A DNA stretch of 64,000 nt from Corylus avellana (lineage: Eukaryota; Streptophyta; Magnoliopsida; Fagales; Betulaceae): contig NC_081541.1 in the NCBI RefSeq assembly GCF_901000735.1, positions 24,801,743 through 24,865,742 of the forward strand, given 5' to 3'. Below, piece after piece: positions 33,956 to 46,207 of this stretch. Both the position numbers and the translations under genes were made by a program. The notes beneath the pieces were generated by a model, which was not told the origin of the DNA, did not search any database, and worked only from the letters and a program-made list of their open reading frames with translations. How positions within the stretch are numbered: position 1 is the stretch's first letter; each line of letters opens with the position of its first letter.

Positions 33956-34280
33956 GGCTCTAATTAAGTGTGATTTAAAAAATTGCGCTTTTAAAAATTA
34001 TGTTTTTGAAATCGCTACTTTTTAAAATCGCAAAAGCGTTTGGAAAAACATGTTAAAAAGTAATTTTTTTTATCAAATATTTGTTATTCGAAAATCCTAA
34101 TTTTAGTTTAAATTCACACTTTTTCAAATAAGCACCCCCTAGCCTACCTATAAAAATCGCAGATTTTTTTTCAATTTTAAATTAAGTGCTTTTTAAATCG
34201 TAATGCCAAATGTCTTACGTTTTGTGATATCTTTTGAAAAAGCAAACTATTCTTACGAAATCACAATTCCAAACGCACCC
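33956..34280. mobile_element. PIF/Harbinger-like MITE with TTA duplication
   Basis: 325 bp, left end GGCTCTAATTAAGTGTGATTT, right end (reverse complement) GGGTGCGTTTGGAATTGTGA, flanked by TTA (33953-33955, 34281-34283). The paralogous segment near 41200 reads straight through (CATTAGTATCAAGAG), an empty site. Confidence 0.7.
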
Positions 34281-34768
34281 TTAGTAACAAGAGTATATTT
34301 AATAGAGTATTATACAACTGCCACATAACTTAATGATGCAGTAATAAAAATCAATCATTGGTTCACCACGACATTCCAGTTATATGACAGTCAAATAGTA
34401 GTTTACTAAATATCAGTACTCTTAGTAGTCGAGAATTACACATTTACACCCAAACAAATTTCCAAATATGAAACAATTTGTAAATATCGCTCCTTGTAGC
34501 TCCTCCTCACAATGCCCATTGCCCATGCACGTGTCATGTGACACGTGTGCATGATGCGGGCTAATGGGTGGCAAGTTCTCTTCTCCTTCACTCAATTTTC
34601 ACTCAATTTATTGTTAGGTTATGAGATTCCTATAAACAAGTTGACATCCCTTTATCTAGCTAGTCAATGTTGGACAAAGTTTTTTTTCCTACACTTCAAA
34701 ATTTTGGATTGACTTGAAAGATGTCTCTTTTAATTTTCTATTCTCTTTTTTCTAAAAAAAAAAAAAAA
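34281..34768. other. Duplicated intergenic segment
   Basis: 34290-34470 matches 41225-41400, and 34470-34768 matches 61735-62060. No gene. Confidence 0.6.
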
Positions 34769-35552
34769 ATTATTATTCATACTCTTTCAATTAAATGCAC
34801 ACAAAGCTTTTAGATATAAAATAAATTTCATAATTATATAAAATAATTAAAATAAATAATTTATTTATTTATATTAAATAAATGTAACAAGTTAGGTGGT
34901 CGCAATGCGTAGTCTAAGGTAGGGCTGTCAATTTCACCCGCGAACCCGAACGAACACGACACGTAATTTTAGAGTTAGTGTTTAGGTTAAACGGATTTGG
35001 GTCATAAACGGGTTTATGACCCTTTTAATAAATGTGTCGTGTTCGGGTTTGATATAAACGGTTTGCGAGTTGACATGTTTATACAATCTATTTATTTTTT
35101 AAAATTTTATTTTTAATTTTTGAAGTAACTTTTAGGTTTAACTTAATTTAAGTTAACAATTTTATTATTCATACTCTTTCAATTAAATGCACACAAAACT
35201 TTAAGATATAAAATAAATTTCATAATTATTTAAAATACCTAAAATGAATAATTTTATTTATTTATATTAAATAAATGTAACAAGTTAGGTGGTCGAAATG
35301 CGTAGTCTAAGGTAGGGCTGGCAATTTGACCCGAGAACCCAAACGAACATGACACATAATTTTAGGGTTAGTGTTTAGGTTAAACAGGTTGGAGTCATAA
35401 ACGGGTTTATGACCTGTTTAATAAATGTGTCGTGTTCGGGTTTGATATAAACGGGTTCGCGAGTTGACACGTTTATACAATTTATTTATTTTTAAAATTT
35501 TTTTTTTTTAATTTTTTTAAGTAACCTTTAAGTTTAACTTAATTTAAGGTTA
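34769..35552. repeat. 392-bp tandem duplication
   Basis: 34769-35160 and 35161-35552 align end to end, starting TTATTCATACTCTTTCAATT. The unit contains flank plus the left part of the hAT-like element at 34920, so the duplication happened after that insertion. Confidence 0.8.
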
Positions 35553-35727
35553 ACAATTTAACCCGCAAACTCGGCACGAACACGACACGTAGTTTTAGGA
35601 TTAGGGTTTAAGTTAAACAGGTTCGTGTCATAAACGGGTCACCCATTTAATAAACGTGTCATACTTGAGTTGGCGGGTTAATTGGATTGACATGAACCCG
35701 ACATGTGAACCCATTTTGCTAGCCCTA
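34920..35727. mobile_element. hAT-like non-autonomous element
   Basis: Left end TAGGGCTGTCAATTTCACCC, right end (reverse complement) TAGGGCTAGCAAAATGGG. The interior is rich in inverted CGAACACGACACG / CGTGTCGTGTTCG motifs. The left flank GTCTAAGG recurs as TTCTAAGG two bases beyond the right end, a near 8-bp duplication as made by hAT elements. At 62190-62215 the paralogous flank is uninterrupted (AGTCTAAGGGGAG). Confidence 0.65.
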
Positions 35728-35819
35728 AATTCTAAGGGAAGGTTACATACGCATCTCATGTGTTATTTATAAGTTAAAACTTTTAGTAAGTGCCTTGTGG
35801 CAACATTGTGACATTTATG

Positions 35820-36447
35820 CCTCGTTTGGTTCACGGAATGTCTAGTTCATTGGAAAATGAATAGCTACTACTAGGAATAGAAGAGTGTGAAGTAAAATAG
35901 CTATTCTCATTCCTTAATTTAGTAACAACACACATGCGAAAATTGAAATTGAATCAAAATTATGAAAAATCCTATATTTTTTTTTTTTCAAACTTATTTT
36001 AAAAAATAAATAAAAATGGGTAGCCGACCACCCCAATGGGTGGTCGGCCACCCACAGAAGTGGCCACCTTGATAAGCAACGGAAGCCACCCGAAAATGCG
36101 ATGGGGGTGGTGCAACCACCATCGACCTCTTCTGTGAGTGGCCAACCGGCCACCCCAATGGCCACCCACTTTATTTTTCAAATTTTTTATTTTTTTATTT
36201 TGTTTTAAATTTAAAAATTTAAAAATATATATTATATAGATATTTTTGAAAAATGTATTCTATTAATTAAAAATTAGTTAAGCCACTCATTTTTGAGTGT
36301 TAGTTTAGCTAATCTTGTGTGTATGAGATTAATAGTCGTATAAAAATAAACTATTCTAAAAAATAATGTATTACTAAACAAAAAAATAGCTATACCTAAA
36401 ATTAAATAATCAATTTCAAAAGTTTATTTAACGAACCAAACACGAGG
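35820..36447. mobile_element. TIR element with internal palindrome
   Basis: Ends CCTCGTTTGGTTCACGG and, in reverse complement, CCTCGTGTTTGGTTCG. The middle (36010-36170) contains GGCCACC/GGTGGCC-type inverted repeats, similar to a GGTGGCC-rich block at 58310-58400. Non-coding. Confidence 0.55.
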
Positions 36448-37345
36448 TAAGTTTGTTATAGTGGGTGTGCAAGGGGCAAGGCTCCTGGCCGGTACCTTGG
36501 GGTCGCGTCATGGACCATGGTGAAGTTGAGTCTAATGATCGACATGGGAGTGTTTTGTACGGATTTGAAATTTGTGTTTAGATAATTAAGAAGATAAGAA
36601 TACATGAAGTGACTCTGTGTAGAAGGTTCATCATTAAAAATCGAAAAAGGTGCCCAATACTTTTTTTTTTTTTTTCATGCACCGTGAGATTCCCTTCATA
36701 TTCTTCCATTGCATGAGAACTTTAACTGAAGCATTATATTTTGCAATCCATGGATAGTGACCTGCATTACCGTGCCTTGAATGAGTCATTGACTTTCAAA
36801 TTTTAGCTGGCACTCTAAAGTGATGCATCCACCATAAGAGAATAAATAAAAGCAAGAGAATTACTTTTTTTTTTTTTCTTTTTTTTTTCTTACCATGGGA
36901 AAAGGTAAAAGGGGAATTGGAATCTTATGGAAGGAGTCTTACTTCAGTGGCCGGGTAACTCTTAAGCCATTTAGAGCACTTGAGATCGTAATATACCACT
37001 ACGCTTTACAGCTGTGGCTCATTCTAATTCATAAGTCATCCCCTCTGTCACGTGAACCGGTGACGCGGTACTCACTTGTCGCTCCATCTGTTACTCGAAT
37101 TCGTGACGATCTTCCAAAACAACTACTAGAGTTGAATAATTAACTTCTCTTATTAGAGTAATGCTAAATGCATGACACCCCATGTCCTCCTTATGTCATT
37201 TCAAAATTGATATGCCTTTTAAAATTGCAATTGCATTTGTGATATATCACTATTAGATATTGTTCTAATGGTGATTTTAAAAGCCAAATCAATTTTGGGA
37301 GAACACAAAGAGAACATGAGTCTTCCTTTTAGCATTACTCCTTAC
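36448..37345. other. Duplicated intergenic segment (partner of 62280-62610)
   Basis: For example ATCCATGGATAGTGACCT occurs in both. No gene recognised. Confidence 0.55.
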
Positions 37346-38058
37346 GAAGTTTATTCCATAAGCAATAAGCTTTATAGCCTTGGGAGCAAATTGACGTCCT
37401 TGTGGGTTCGACTCTCTTCAATTGAGAATCACTCACACAAATCTAATTAGTATTAACCGTCTTAGGAACTACTAATGTCCTGGCTGGTGGGGGTTCAATT
37501 GGTCTTGATGAGGGAGTGCATATGGTTCCTACTATTTAAAGCCTCCTATCAGGGATTTTCAGCAGGCATATGCTATCATGATTACGCTTAGGTATAATAA
37601 TCATAATTGATCACCCACTCTACTCTGTTTCCTCATTAAAAAAAAAAAAAAAAAGCTTCATAGCCTTACAAAACGTCAAAGTCCTACAAGACTTTTATGA
37701 ACCGATAAAGATAAAATTTTTGGTAAAGATAAAGGAAAAATGAAGTAAATTCCATAAGCAATAAGCTTTATAGCATTGGGAGCCAGTAATGTCCTAGTTT
37801 AACTCTCCGCAATGGAAAATCACTCAAACAAGCCTGATTAGTATTAATCGCTTTGAAAACCACTAATGTCTTGGTGATGCTTGGTTAAGTTATAGTTCAA
37901 TTGGTCTTGAGGGAGCGTATGCGGTTCTCGCTATTTAAAGCCACTTCTGAGGGATTTCAGCAGACAGGTGCTACAATGATTATGCCCAAATAAAACACCC
38001 ACAGTTGGTCGCTGTAGCCTATCTTTTTTGCTCATAAAATTTTTTTTTAAAAAAAATT

Positions 38059-39270
38059 ACACTTTACCCCCCAAAGTTTGGGTCGATTTTTAATTCGATT
38101 TCCAATGTTTCAATTTTTGCAATGCACCCCCCAAACTTTCAAATTTTTGCAATTTGACCATCCCATCAGTCAAAGCCGTTTTGACTGACGGAACAAGGAT
38201 CACGGGACTCGCACGTGATCACTTTTGGCCTTTTTTTCCCAATATGCCCCCGTCCCTTCCAAACACGCATGCACATGCTTCCACTGAGCTTGTCATCTTC
38301 CACACAGAATCAACAGGCCTAAACCCTTACACCGTTAAACCTCCACAACAGCAACGCATGACTTCCCTTTCTTCTCGATCTCTTTTTTTCCCAGCACCTC
38401 ACAATCTCTGCCTCCAAACTTCCCAAAACTCACACAAAGCCCACTCTCATACTCTGCAGATCTTTTACACAGGAACAACATTATGCCCACCACACGGCCT
38501 CTGTCTCAGAGACCCATTTCTCGAGGTCCGTGTGGTCCCTCGAGGCAGCGAAGCTCGTGGCCGAAGAGAATAGTAAGTTCAAGAAGAAGGAGACGAAGAA
38601 GGAGAAGCCCTTGAAGGTTTCCACTGCGGTGGCTTCTTGCTAAGGGTGTGGGGCTCCGTTGCAGACTTCGGATTCAGATGCTCCGGGCTATGTGGATTCC
38701 CAGACCTATGAACTGGTAGAAATTACATGCTGAATTCTAGTTGATTATTGGATATGAATTGTTGTATGTGTTAAAAGAAAAGGGAGTGGAAAAGAAATTT
38801 CTCTGAGCGTTTGAATATTTGGAGTTGAGAATGACAAGAGAGCGATTAGGGAATGTAAATAATTGTGCAGAAGAGGAAACACCGCCAGCTTAGAACTGTT
38901 CTATGCGGGCGGTGCTGGCTACTGTCTCATTGGCACATGATACCTGCAGTCGGTGCAAATGGAGGTTATCCCGGCGGAAAACAGTTTGACAGCTGAACAA
39001 CTTAGGGAGAAGCTATCTCACTGGCGCTACGAAAAAGTGTTGATTGTGAGTCCAGCGTGCGTGCGTGTTTGGAAGGGACGGGGGTATATTGGGAAAAGAA
39101 AGGCCAATAGTGTTCACGTGTAAGTCAAGTAATTACTCTTTCATCAATTAAAACGGTTTTGATAGACGAAATGATAAAGTTACAAAAATTAAAAAGTTTA
39201 GAAAATACATTACAAAAATTAAAACATTAAAAATTGAATCGAAAATCATCTATTTTGAAAGGTAAAGTGT
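38059..39270. mobile_element. Pack-MULE-like element with long TIRs carrying a host gene fragment
   Basis: The termini ACACTTTACC and GGTAAAGTGT begin inverted repeats of about 200 bp (38059-38270 and 39057-39270). They include GACGGGGGTATATTGGG-type blocks on the right and their diverged complements on the left. No transposase. The interior holds NOA1-derived exons and an intron. The flanks are A/T runs, so a 9-bp target duplication cannot be read. Confidence 0.75.
38539..39048 (+). pseudogene. NOA1: Captured fragment of a NOA1/RIF1-type (YqeH-like) GTPase gene
   Basis: Exon piece 38539-38715 encodes a Lys-rich stretch, then ASC, a stop, and GCGAPLQTSDSDAPGYVDSQ before a GT donor. Intron 38716-38870 ends AG. 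Exon piece 38871-39048 encodes KRKHRQLRTVLCGRC and GANGGYPGGKQF, then after a 1-base shift AEQLREKLSHWRYEKVLIV. This is the N-terminal zinc-finger region of the chloroplast GTPase NOA1/RIF1. The retained intron shows DNA-level capture. A TAA replaces the Tyr codon before GCGAPLQ, and with the frameshift no functional protein is possible. Sequence from 38359 may be the transit-peptide region (inference). Confidence 0.85.
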
Positions 39271-39400
39271 TATTTTTTCAAAAGAAAAAGAAAAAGGAAA
39301 GAAAGAAAAAGAAAAGCTTTATAGCCTTACAAAACGCACGTTAAAGTCCTACAAGACTTCTATGAACCGATAAAGACTACTTGATAAAGATAAAGTAAAC

Positions 39401-39473
39401 CTATTACTTAGAGATAAAGGAATTTAGATTTCCGGCCCTCAATTGTCAGATATCTTACCCCTTTCTTCTTCCA

Positions 39474-39505
<32 letters not shown>

Positions 39506-40450
39506 ATGTTTTTTAAATTAAAGAAGAGAGATATTAAAAGAAAATTCAAATTTGAGGTATTAACACTAAATTTAGGATGATAAAATTTCTTTTAAGTGAT
39601 ACCATCCCTAAAGGGTTAACCTTCCACCCCTAGATTTTAGTTTTAAATTCAAAAATAAATTTTGAGGCATTAAAAACTAAATATTAACTCATAAAAATTT
39701 AACAAAAGAAAAAAAAAAAAAAAAAAAAATCTAGCTGGACTAAGAGGAGAGAGATTTTTCTAATTTTTTTTTTTTTTTATAAAGTCATGTCTGACTTTGT
39801 CTGCCTCTTGGCAGCCTGATAGCAGGACTCGAGATAAAGATAACATCTCACCCTTTTGCTTTTATCTCCTAGGATTCTTGCAAAGATCAGTCCTTATAGC
39901 ATTCTCAGCAGCTTCTTCATCATTTTTCCTATATTTAATGATTTAAATTATTTTTTGCTTCCCTATATTAAAATACACCCCAATAACTTCCCTTAATCAT
40001 TCCCTATATCATTAAAATATTTATTTTTTAAAATTATATTATATATATGAGAGGAGAGAAAATTATAAGAGGAAAGAGGAGAGAGGAGAGAGTAAAGAAG
40101 ATAGAGAAACATTTTTTTTTTAATTTTAATAATCATAAGGATTGCAATAGTGAAACTTTATATTTTAGATTCTACTGTAACGATTCTCATGGTTGAAGCT
40201 CATTCAGAGAATCTCTTTTAGAACATTTTTTGTAATTTTTTTAAGATATTTTTTACACATAAAAAACAGACTCTCTCATAAAGAGTTGGCTGAGAATGCT
40301 TTTCCCACCGCTTTAATTACTACATGAAAACAGTAAAGTGAACTTTCCAGGCAAGAGTCAGAAAAAGAGGTATTCGGTAACTCTGAAAAATTACTCGCAG
40401 TAACTAATTAAAAGGGCAAAAATTTACTTGTGGTAACTTCCATACATACG
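39401..40450. other. Low-complexity intergenic DNA
   Basis: Several A or T tracts of 20 or more bases and a GA-rich block at 40050-40110. No gene seen. Confidence 0.5.
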
Positions 40451-40452
40451 TG

Positions 40453-40459
40453 TATAAAT
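40453..40459 (+). promoter_or_regulatory. TATA box of the small membrane-protein gene
   Basis: TATAAAT lies 70 bp before the ATG at 40528, a suitable distance for a short leader. Confidence 0.45.
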
Positions 40460-40527
40460 GCATGTGTTTTCCTGCTAAAGATGAGAAAAATCAGATTATC
40501 AAACACAGCAATAACTGCAAAGCCATA

Positions 40528-40743
40528 ATGGGTAGCAGCGAGAGCACAATGGGTGGCAATGAAAGCACACGCAAAGCGGGTAGCAGCCAAAGCACAGAGA
40601 CAGAGGAGAGAGCTTCCTATGGAACCAAGGTGGCAGCCGCTGCTGTCGCAGGCATAGGTCTGTTGGCCGGTGCCGCTATTGCCGTGTCGTTACTGTACAT
40701 GTCAAGCACACGCTATATGTATGTATATATACATATAAAATAG
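40528..40743 (+). CDS. Small one-span membrane protein, N-terminal part (possibly truncated gene)
   Basis: 71 residues: MGSSESTMGGNESTRKAGSS, then a Glu/Ser linker, then an Ala/Gly-rich hydrophobic helix (VAAAAVAGIGLLAGAAIAVS) near residues 35-55. The tail STRYMYVYIHIK is read from (TA)n-like DNA and is unlikely to be the original end. The following DNA matches the 3' flank of the C-terminal fragment at 27703-27835, so the normal last exon seems to have been deleted here. The MGSS start could be N-myristoylated (inference). No named family. Confidence 0.5.
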   Translation: MGSSESTMGGNESTRKAGSSQSTETEERASYGTKVAAAAVAGIGLLAGAAIAVSLLYMSSTRYMYVYIHIK

Positions 40744-41166
40744 AACTTTCAATGCAAGTGCTGCTGTGCTGGGTCTTATTTATAAGGCCTCTTTTTTTCT
40801 TTTTTTTTAAATGGTGTTTATTTCTTCTGCTTGTAAAGGCATGCTAAAAGATACCCTTTGAGCTTTGGCTGCCTGAAATGGATATTTATAAATTAATTAA
40901 ATATCGTCTTTAATTTGAATGGATTTTCTGTTTTTCTTGTCTTTTTAATTTTTTTTTTTCTTGATCAAATTGGTACACGATCCTTCCCCTATGACATCTA
41001 TAGTACGTAATATAATTTTTTGTAAGTTTTTTTTATTTTTTTTTAGTTTTTTATTTTTTTTATTGATAAGTTGTATGGATCCTTTAGGAATGTATATCTC
41101 ATCTTTCACCAATGTTTATGCAGGTGAAAATTCATTGGCATAATAATCTCCTCGCTTTTATATCTT

Positions 41167-41200
<34 letters not shown>

Positions 41201-42261
41201 TTGCTACCATTAGTATCAAGAGTATATTTAATAGAGTATTATACAATCGCCGTACAATTTAGTAATATGGCAATGAAAATCAATCATTTGTTCAATACGT
41301 CATCCCAAGTAGTCTACTAAATATCATTACTTTTAGTAGCAACGCTCCTTAACTTCTTCTTTACATACGTCGAGAATTACACCCAAACAAATTTCCGACT
41401 CTGCTCAATTGAAAATGTTGATATTACTCATATGACATCACATACCTCTCATCTCTCCATTCTATACATTCTAATTTAGATCTACCTTCATTATAAGCTT
41501 AATAAATTTTTTTTTAGTGATGACCAAAAAATTAATTAAGACCAAAAGAACATCAAGATGAAATTGAACAACGATCAAGAGAATGTGAAAGATATCTTGT
41601 GAAATAAAAGGTTAAATGCAACTTAATTATTTAAAGCAACTTAAGATCGCATTTCCAAAAAATCTACCTAATAGCTCATGGTGACTAACTTTTTATATCT
41701 AATTTTCTACTTTATGGATAACTCTTTTTATCTTTTAATTACTCTACTTTCATTTTCTTTTTTTCATAATTATTACTCTCATACTTTATCAATCTTTCAT
41801 CTTACTCTTTACATATTCCACATTTTCATCTCTTTTAACAAAGGTTATATATTCGCTGCACAATTATTCCAAGTTCCAATCACCTCTAATTTTTTTATTT
41901 TAGTAAACCATTCATCAAAAAGTGTATTTATTTGATTTGTAAACTTTTTTTTTTTTTTTTTTTTTTAATTTTAAACATGTCTTGTAGAAAATATGAATTT
42001 GGATTAAAAAATTAAAACGTTGAAAAATTTATTCAATCTCCAAAAAAAAGAAAAAAAAAAAAAGAAAAAAAGGCTTTCTGTAAATAAAACATCAAGTTCA
42101 ACTCAAAAATTAATAACTGAACAGTCAATTATTTTAACAGAGTTAGAAGACCATGTTAAAACAAAATGATAGTGACAATCAACTTCATATTATCTAATAA
42201 TTTTTTGTCTCCAATTTTTTTTAAATAACAATTATATTATTTAGCCATCACAGATTCCATT
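40744..42261. repeat. 3' flank duplicates (partner of 26900-27700, 27850-28050, 33711-34440)
   Basis: Clear alignments with those segments; uninterrupted at the positions where the LINE and the TTA-flanked MITE sit in the other copy. Has a (TTA)n run at 41172-41200. No gene. Confidence 0.7.
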
Positions 42262-43734
42262 TTATTGGAAAAAATAAAATACTTGACTTTGTACATAAAC
42301 CTCCTTCACTGTACCTCTGATGAATAAAATATATTTTGAAGGCTTAAATGCTGGCACTTCATGTGAAGGAGCATGCATTGCCTTGTATAATGTTCTATCA
42401 ATAACACTCCTATAAGGATCCTCCTCCCTCATCTTAAGCAAGAATGCAATATAGCTTTCAGATTTTACCTGCAAGTACAATTGCTTTGCAACTTCTTTGT
42501 CCTTTAGGATCCCTTCCTTTTCCCTTTGTTTCTATGGGTTTTCCAAACAGATAGTAGAAGCGCCCAGGTATCTTGGGCAAGATTCCTGGCAGAAAGAGCT
42601 GTTGGCTGGCAACCTCCCCACTTGACTCATCTATGTAAATCCAAGCTTTTGTTTTGTCAATACAAGTTTGAATCCAATTTCCTAGAATAGAGAAGTGGCT
42701 GGCATCTCTAGCTTTTGGAATTATGTAAAACGCTATTTAGTAAATTGCTATAACACTGCCATACAATTAGGATGAGATGACAGTAAAAATCACGCCATAT
42801 GATAGTCTACTAAATAGCATTATCGCTCACAGAGTAATTACCTCACTCTTATTGCATTGCGATTAGCATCTTTGATCTGATCATTAACTACGGGGATTTT
42901 CATTAGGTCGTTGTAATCAAGGACAAACTGCCACATGCGAACAAAACACAAACCCAAAGCAAATAGAATATTAATAGCAAAATCAAGCTCAATAAAAGAA
43001 CAATGAAATCAAGGGTTAAATGAATCATTAAGGAATTTATGGATTTTAGAATTAACAATATTTTTGTTACTTTTCTTCCCCTAGGAATTATGGTACTATG
43101 GTGTGGTTTCCTCAAGTAACAGGTTGAAACTAATTTGCATTTGAATAATTTGCCAATCTCGTCCATGATCATGCACCTCACAGGTCTTGCTTATTCACAA
43201 CACTGAGTATAACCTTTCTGCTTTGTGAGAACTCTATGGAAACCAATTCCCTCCTATTATTGAGCCACAAACAAACCCATTGCCTATACTCTAGAATTTG
43301 GACTCTCCAACAGCATTAAATCAACATTATCTATCTAAATTTATAAGTAAAAATGAAGGAACAAAAGAGAGAAAAATGGATAATAGAAAAGCTATAGTAA
43401 AACATAAGATGCAAAACAAAAGTAATATTTCACCATCAAAAGGCTCTTATACTAAAATCGTAGGAGTTGTTAGGAAGAACAAAAACACAAGCTTACTTCT
43501 GCTATATCATCTTCTCCAACAACTCCAAATGGTACAATTGTGGCCCCAAACCGTGCTGCCATTCTCACAAATTCCTGCTGATCACACTACAAAAAAAACA
43601 AGGTTTAGCGACATGGTTATTTGGGACATTTTTGGCTAAAAAAATGTCCCTATTGATTTCGCAACGCTTGATTAAGGACACTTGGGACACGTCGGTTTTT
43701 ATGGCGACTAGAATTTAAGATTGAGACGTTTTTT

Positions 43735-44300
43735 TACTAAAAAGCGCCTCGAAAAGGGGACGTCTAGAACAAAGCGCCTCCTTTTTTAAAAATGGGCGCT
43801 TAGTGGTGAAAAACGCCCCCTTTTTTAAATGGGTGCGCTTCCTAGGCAAGCGCCCCCATTTTTAAATGAGGGCGCTTCCTAGTCAAGCGCCCCCTTTTTT
43901 AAATGGGGGCGCTTCCTATGCAGGCGCCCCCGTTTTTAAATGGGGGCGCTTCCTAGGCAAGCGCCCCCATTTTTAAATGGGGGCGCTTCCTAGGCAAGCG
44001 CCTCCTTTTTTAAATGGGGGCGCTTCCTAGGCAAGCGCCCCCTTTTTTTAATGGGGGCGCTTCCTAGGCAAGCGCCCCCTTTTTTAAATGGGGGCACTTC
44101 CTAGGCAAGCGCCCCTTTTTTAGAATGAGGACGCTTCCTAATCAAGCGCCCCCTTTTTTAAATGGGAGCGCTTGCCTAGGAAACGCCCTCATTCTAAAAA
44201 GGGTGCGCTCATGTGGACAAGCACCCCCTTTTATGAAAGGGGGCACTTACATGTAAAGGGCCCCTATTTCTATATGGGAGCACTTCCACGCCGCGAAGCA
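43735..44300. repeat. Left subterminal repeat array of the CACTA element
   Basis: A unit of about 36 bp containing GCGCCCCCTTTTTTAAATGG followed by GGGCGCTTCCTAGGCAA, repeated about fourteen times with variation. Each unit is a self-complementary hairpin. In En/Spm elements, subterminal repeats bind the element's DNA-binding protein. Confidence 0.85.
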
Positions 44301-45070
44301 CCTCCAATAATTAATATATAGAGAAAATATTTTTCTCATGTAATCCGTATATATTTTTTATTTTCTCTTGATATACAATACGCAATACAATATTGTATTA
44401 CGTATTTTCTCCATAAATATTTTCTCCATTCATCAATCTCATACAATCTTATACATATATACCTCACAATATATATCTAATCCATATATACAATCTCATA
44501 AGACATCTAAATCCAAAATGATGATATCATAAACACAAAGTGTACCATATCTTAAAAAGTTAACAAAAATTGTACCATACATATGAAATAAAATATCCAA
44601 AACGATATCATAAACAAAGTGTACCACGTCTTAAAAGAGTTCACAAAAATTGTATATTGCATATGAAATAAAATATGTCAACGACTTCGCTTAGCATTTG
44701 GCATCAAATACGTACCCAACCTAACAAGTCAAGTATACGTACATCACTTAACGATTACCTGCAAATGATAAAACCAAAAAAAAAAAAAATATTAAATTAC
44801 AAACCTATATCTAACTATTTTGAAAGTGCAAACCTATATATAATTAGATTATATTACAAGTGACTAAGATATGAAGATGTACACATACTTTGTGATGATC
44901 CATAATGGTCGTCTTCTGCATCAGCTACATGCTCATCTTCATTTGTTAATTCATTCTCACCTATATATAAATAGATGCAAATGTATATTATGCAATCATA
45001 TATATGTTCTTAAGTAACATTTTTAATCATGAAAATGTAAATATAACTAATATAATGTAATTAAGGTTAA
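44301..45070. other. CACTA 3' non-coding region
   Basis: AT-rich. It contains short direct repeats (for example AAAATATCCAAAACGATATC-like blocks near 44515 and 44590). Possibly carries the last exon(s) of the second element gene around 44890-44960; not resolved. Confidence 0.4.
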
Positions 45071-46126
45071 TTAATTACCCGGTCGATTACCAACTGATGA
45101 TCTTGCTCTCACAACAACGGGACAGTCGGTGTCCTGTGGAGTACACATGTTTATGTTACTCGTTCTTTGGCTCGGAAAATAATTTTCCATAAATTTGTGG
45201 ACGTCGACATAGGCAGATGTTAACACGGCAATTTGTTCGTTTTGTTTGAAAATCTGTTGATTTTGTTCATTTATACGCTCAAGTAGTGTAGGGACTTGTG
45301 CAGCTAGGGTCGATGATTTATTTGCATGTGTTTTGGATTTGACTGGTAGATGCCCAGGTCCCATTCCTCGTAAACGACCAGTGTATTCTGCATTCTCCAT
45401 GACCTTGGCATAAGCGTCGTCAATTGCCCAATTTATTGATCCATGTGTCAAGCTTGAGTTTACTGCAGTATCCTGTGAACTCAAAGCCCTCATCTTCTCC
45501 TATATTTATATAGAATATGGAAAAGTGTTACACACCAACTAATCAATTCATAAAGACTTACAATATTATAGTGTTTTTGAAAAAACAAACACATGCTTAC
45601 ACAAATTAAATATACAAGTTAATCACATACAACTTTGTCCTCAATGTCTGCATTGAAGAAACTGCCATCCTTTCTCGTGTGAGTTACATCGTAAACGACC
45701 GCCCTCGTAGGTGTTTTCCCTTTTTTCCTCTTAAAAAAATAAAAAAATACATAAAATTCATTAGTTTTGCTGATATATATAGTAATACAATTATATATGT
45801 TGAAAATAACATACAATCTCATGTGCAATATAGGCAAAGCTTCTCGAGCCAGCCGAGTGTGGCATATTGTACTTGTCTCGTATTTCCTTGTTCTTTTTAG
45901 CCATATCCTACATAAATTACATTATGATTATGTTAGTCTTCATACAATTGCATCAATATGGTAGGTCGGTATAGTCCGGTCTGCAGGCCCCGTGTATCAT
46001 TGTCGGCGTACGAAGCTGATTGTTGTGATGGCGGTATTATTGTCGAAATCTGATCTCGTACTGGTAACTTCGACCATGCTCTTTTTCTTGACATGTTTTT
46101 CACCTACAAGATAAATAAGGAAGGTG
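45071..46126 (-). CDS. CACTA second gene: PTTA/En-Spm plant transposase (Transposase_24-like)
   Basis: Exons on the minus strand around 46000-46120 (KHVKKKSMVEV...), 45640-45910 (a Lys-rich stretch, then TPTRAVVYDVTHTRKDGSFF) and 45071-45493 (RALSSQDTAVNSSLTHGS, then GRLRGMGPGHLP and a coiled coil QNQQIFKQNEQIAVLTSAYV). The YDVTHTRKDGSFFN and GRLRGMG motifs are typical of the Transposase_24 family in plant CACTA elements. Exact splice sites are not settled; the element's TnpA/TnpD division of labour is assumed from relatives. Confidence 0.65.
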
Positions 46127-46207
46127 ATATCACATTCAAATATATTAAAAATATATATATTGTAATTATAAACAATTATAATAATTTTAAAAAAAAAACG
46201 CATACCC

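Larger units (their letters stand above)
37346..39400. repeat. Tandem duplication of about 400 bp, second copy interrupted
   Basis: 37346-37740 (TTCCATAAGCAATAAGCTTT onward) is repeated at 37747-38055 and, after the Pack-MULE, 39300-39400 (GCTTTATAGCCTTACAAAAC). The first copy therefore shows the pre-insertion arrangement. Confidence 0.75.

Noticed and set aside
38154..38573. 139-residue frame in the Pack-MULE considered as an intact NOA1-like gene
   Set aside because: It covers the terminal repeat and changes frame relative to the NOA1-homologous part; the homologous frame is interrupted by TAA.
43735..44300. Possible CRISPR-like array (regular ~36-bp units)
   Set aside because: Plant context, units are contiguous with no unique spacers and lie next to a CACTA terminus; they are subterminal transposon repeats.
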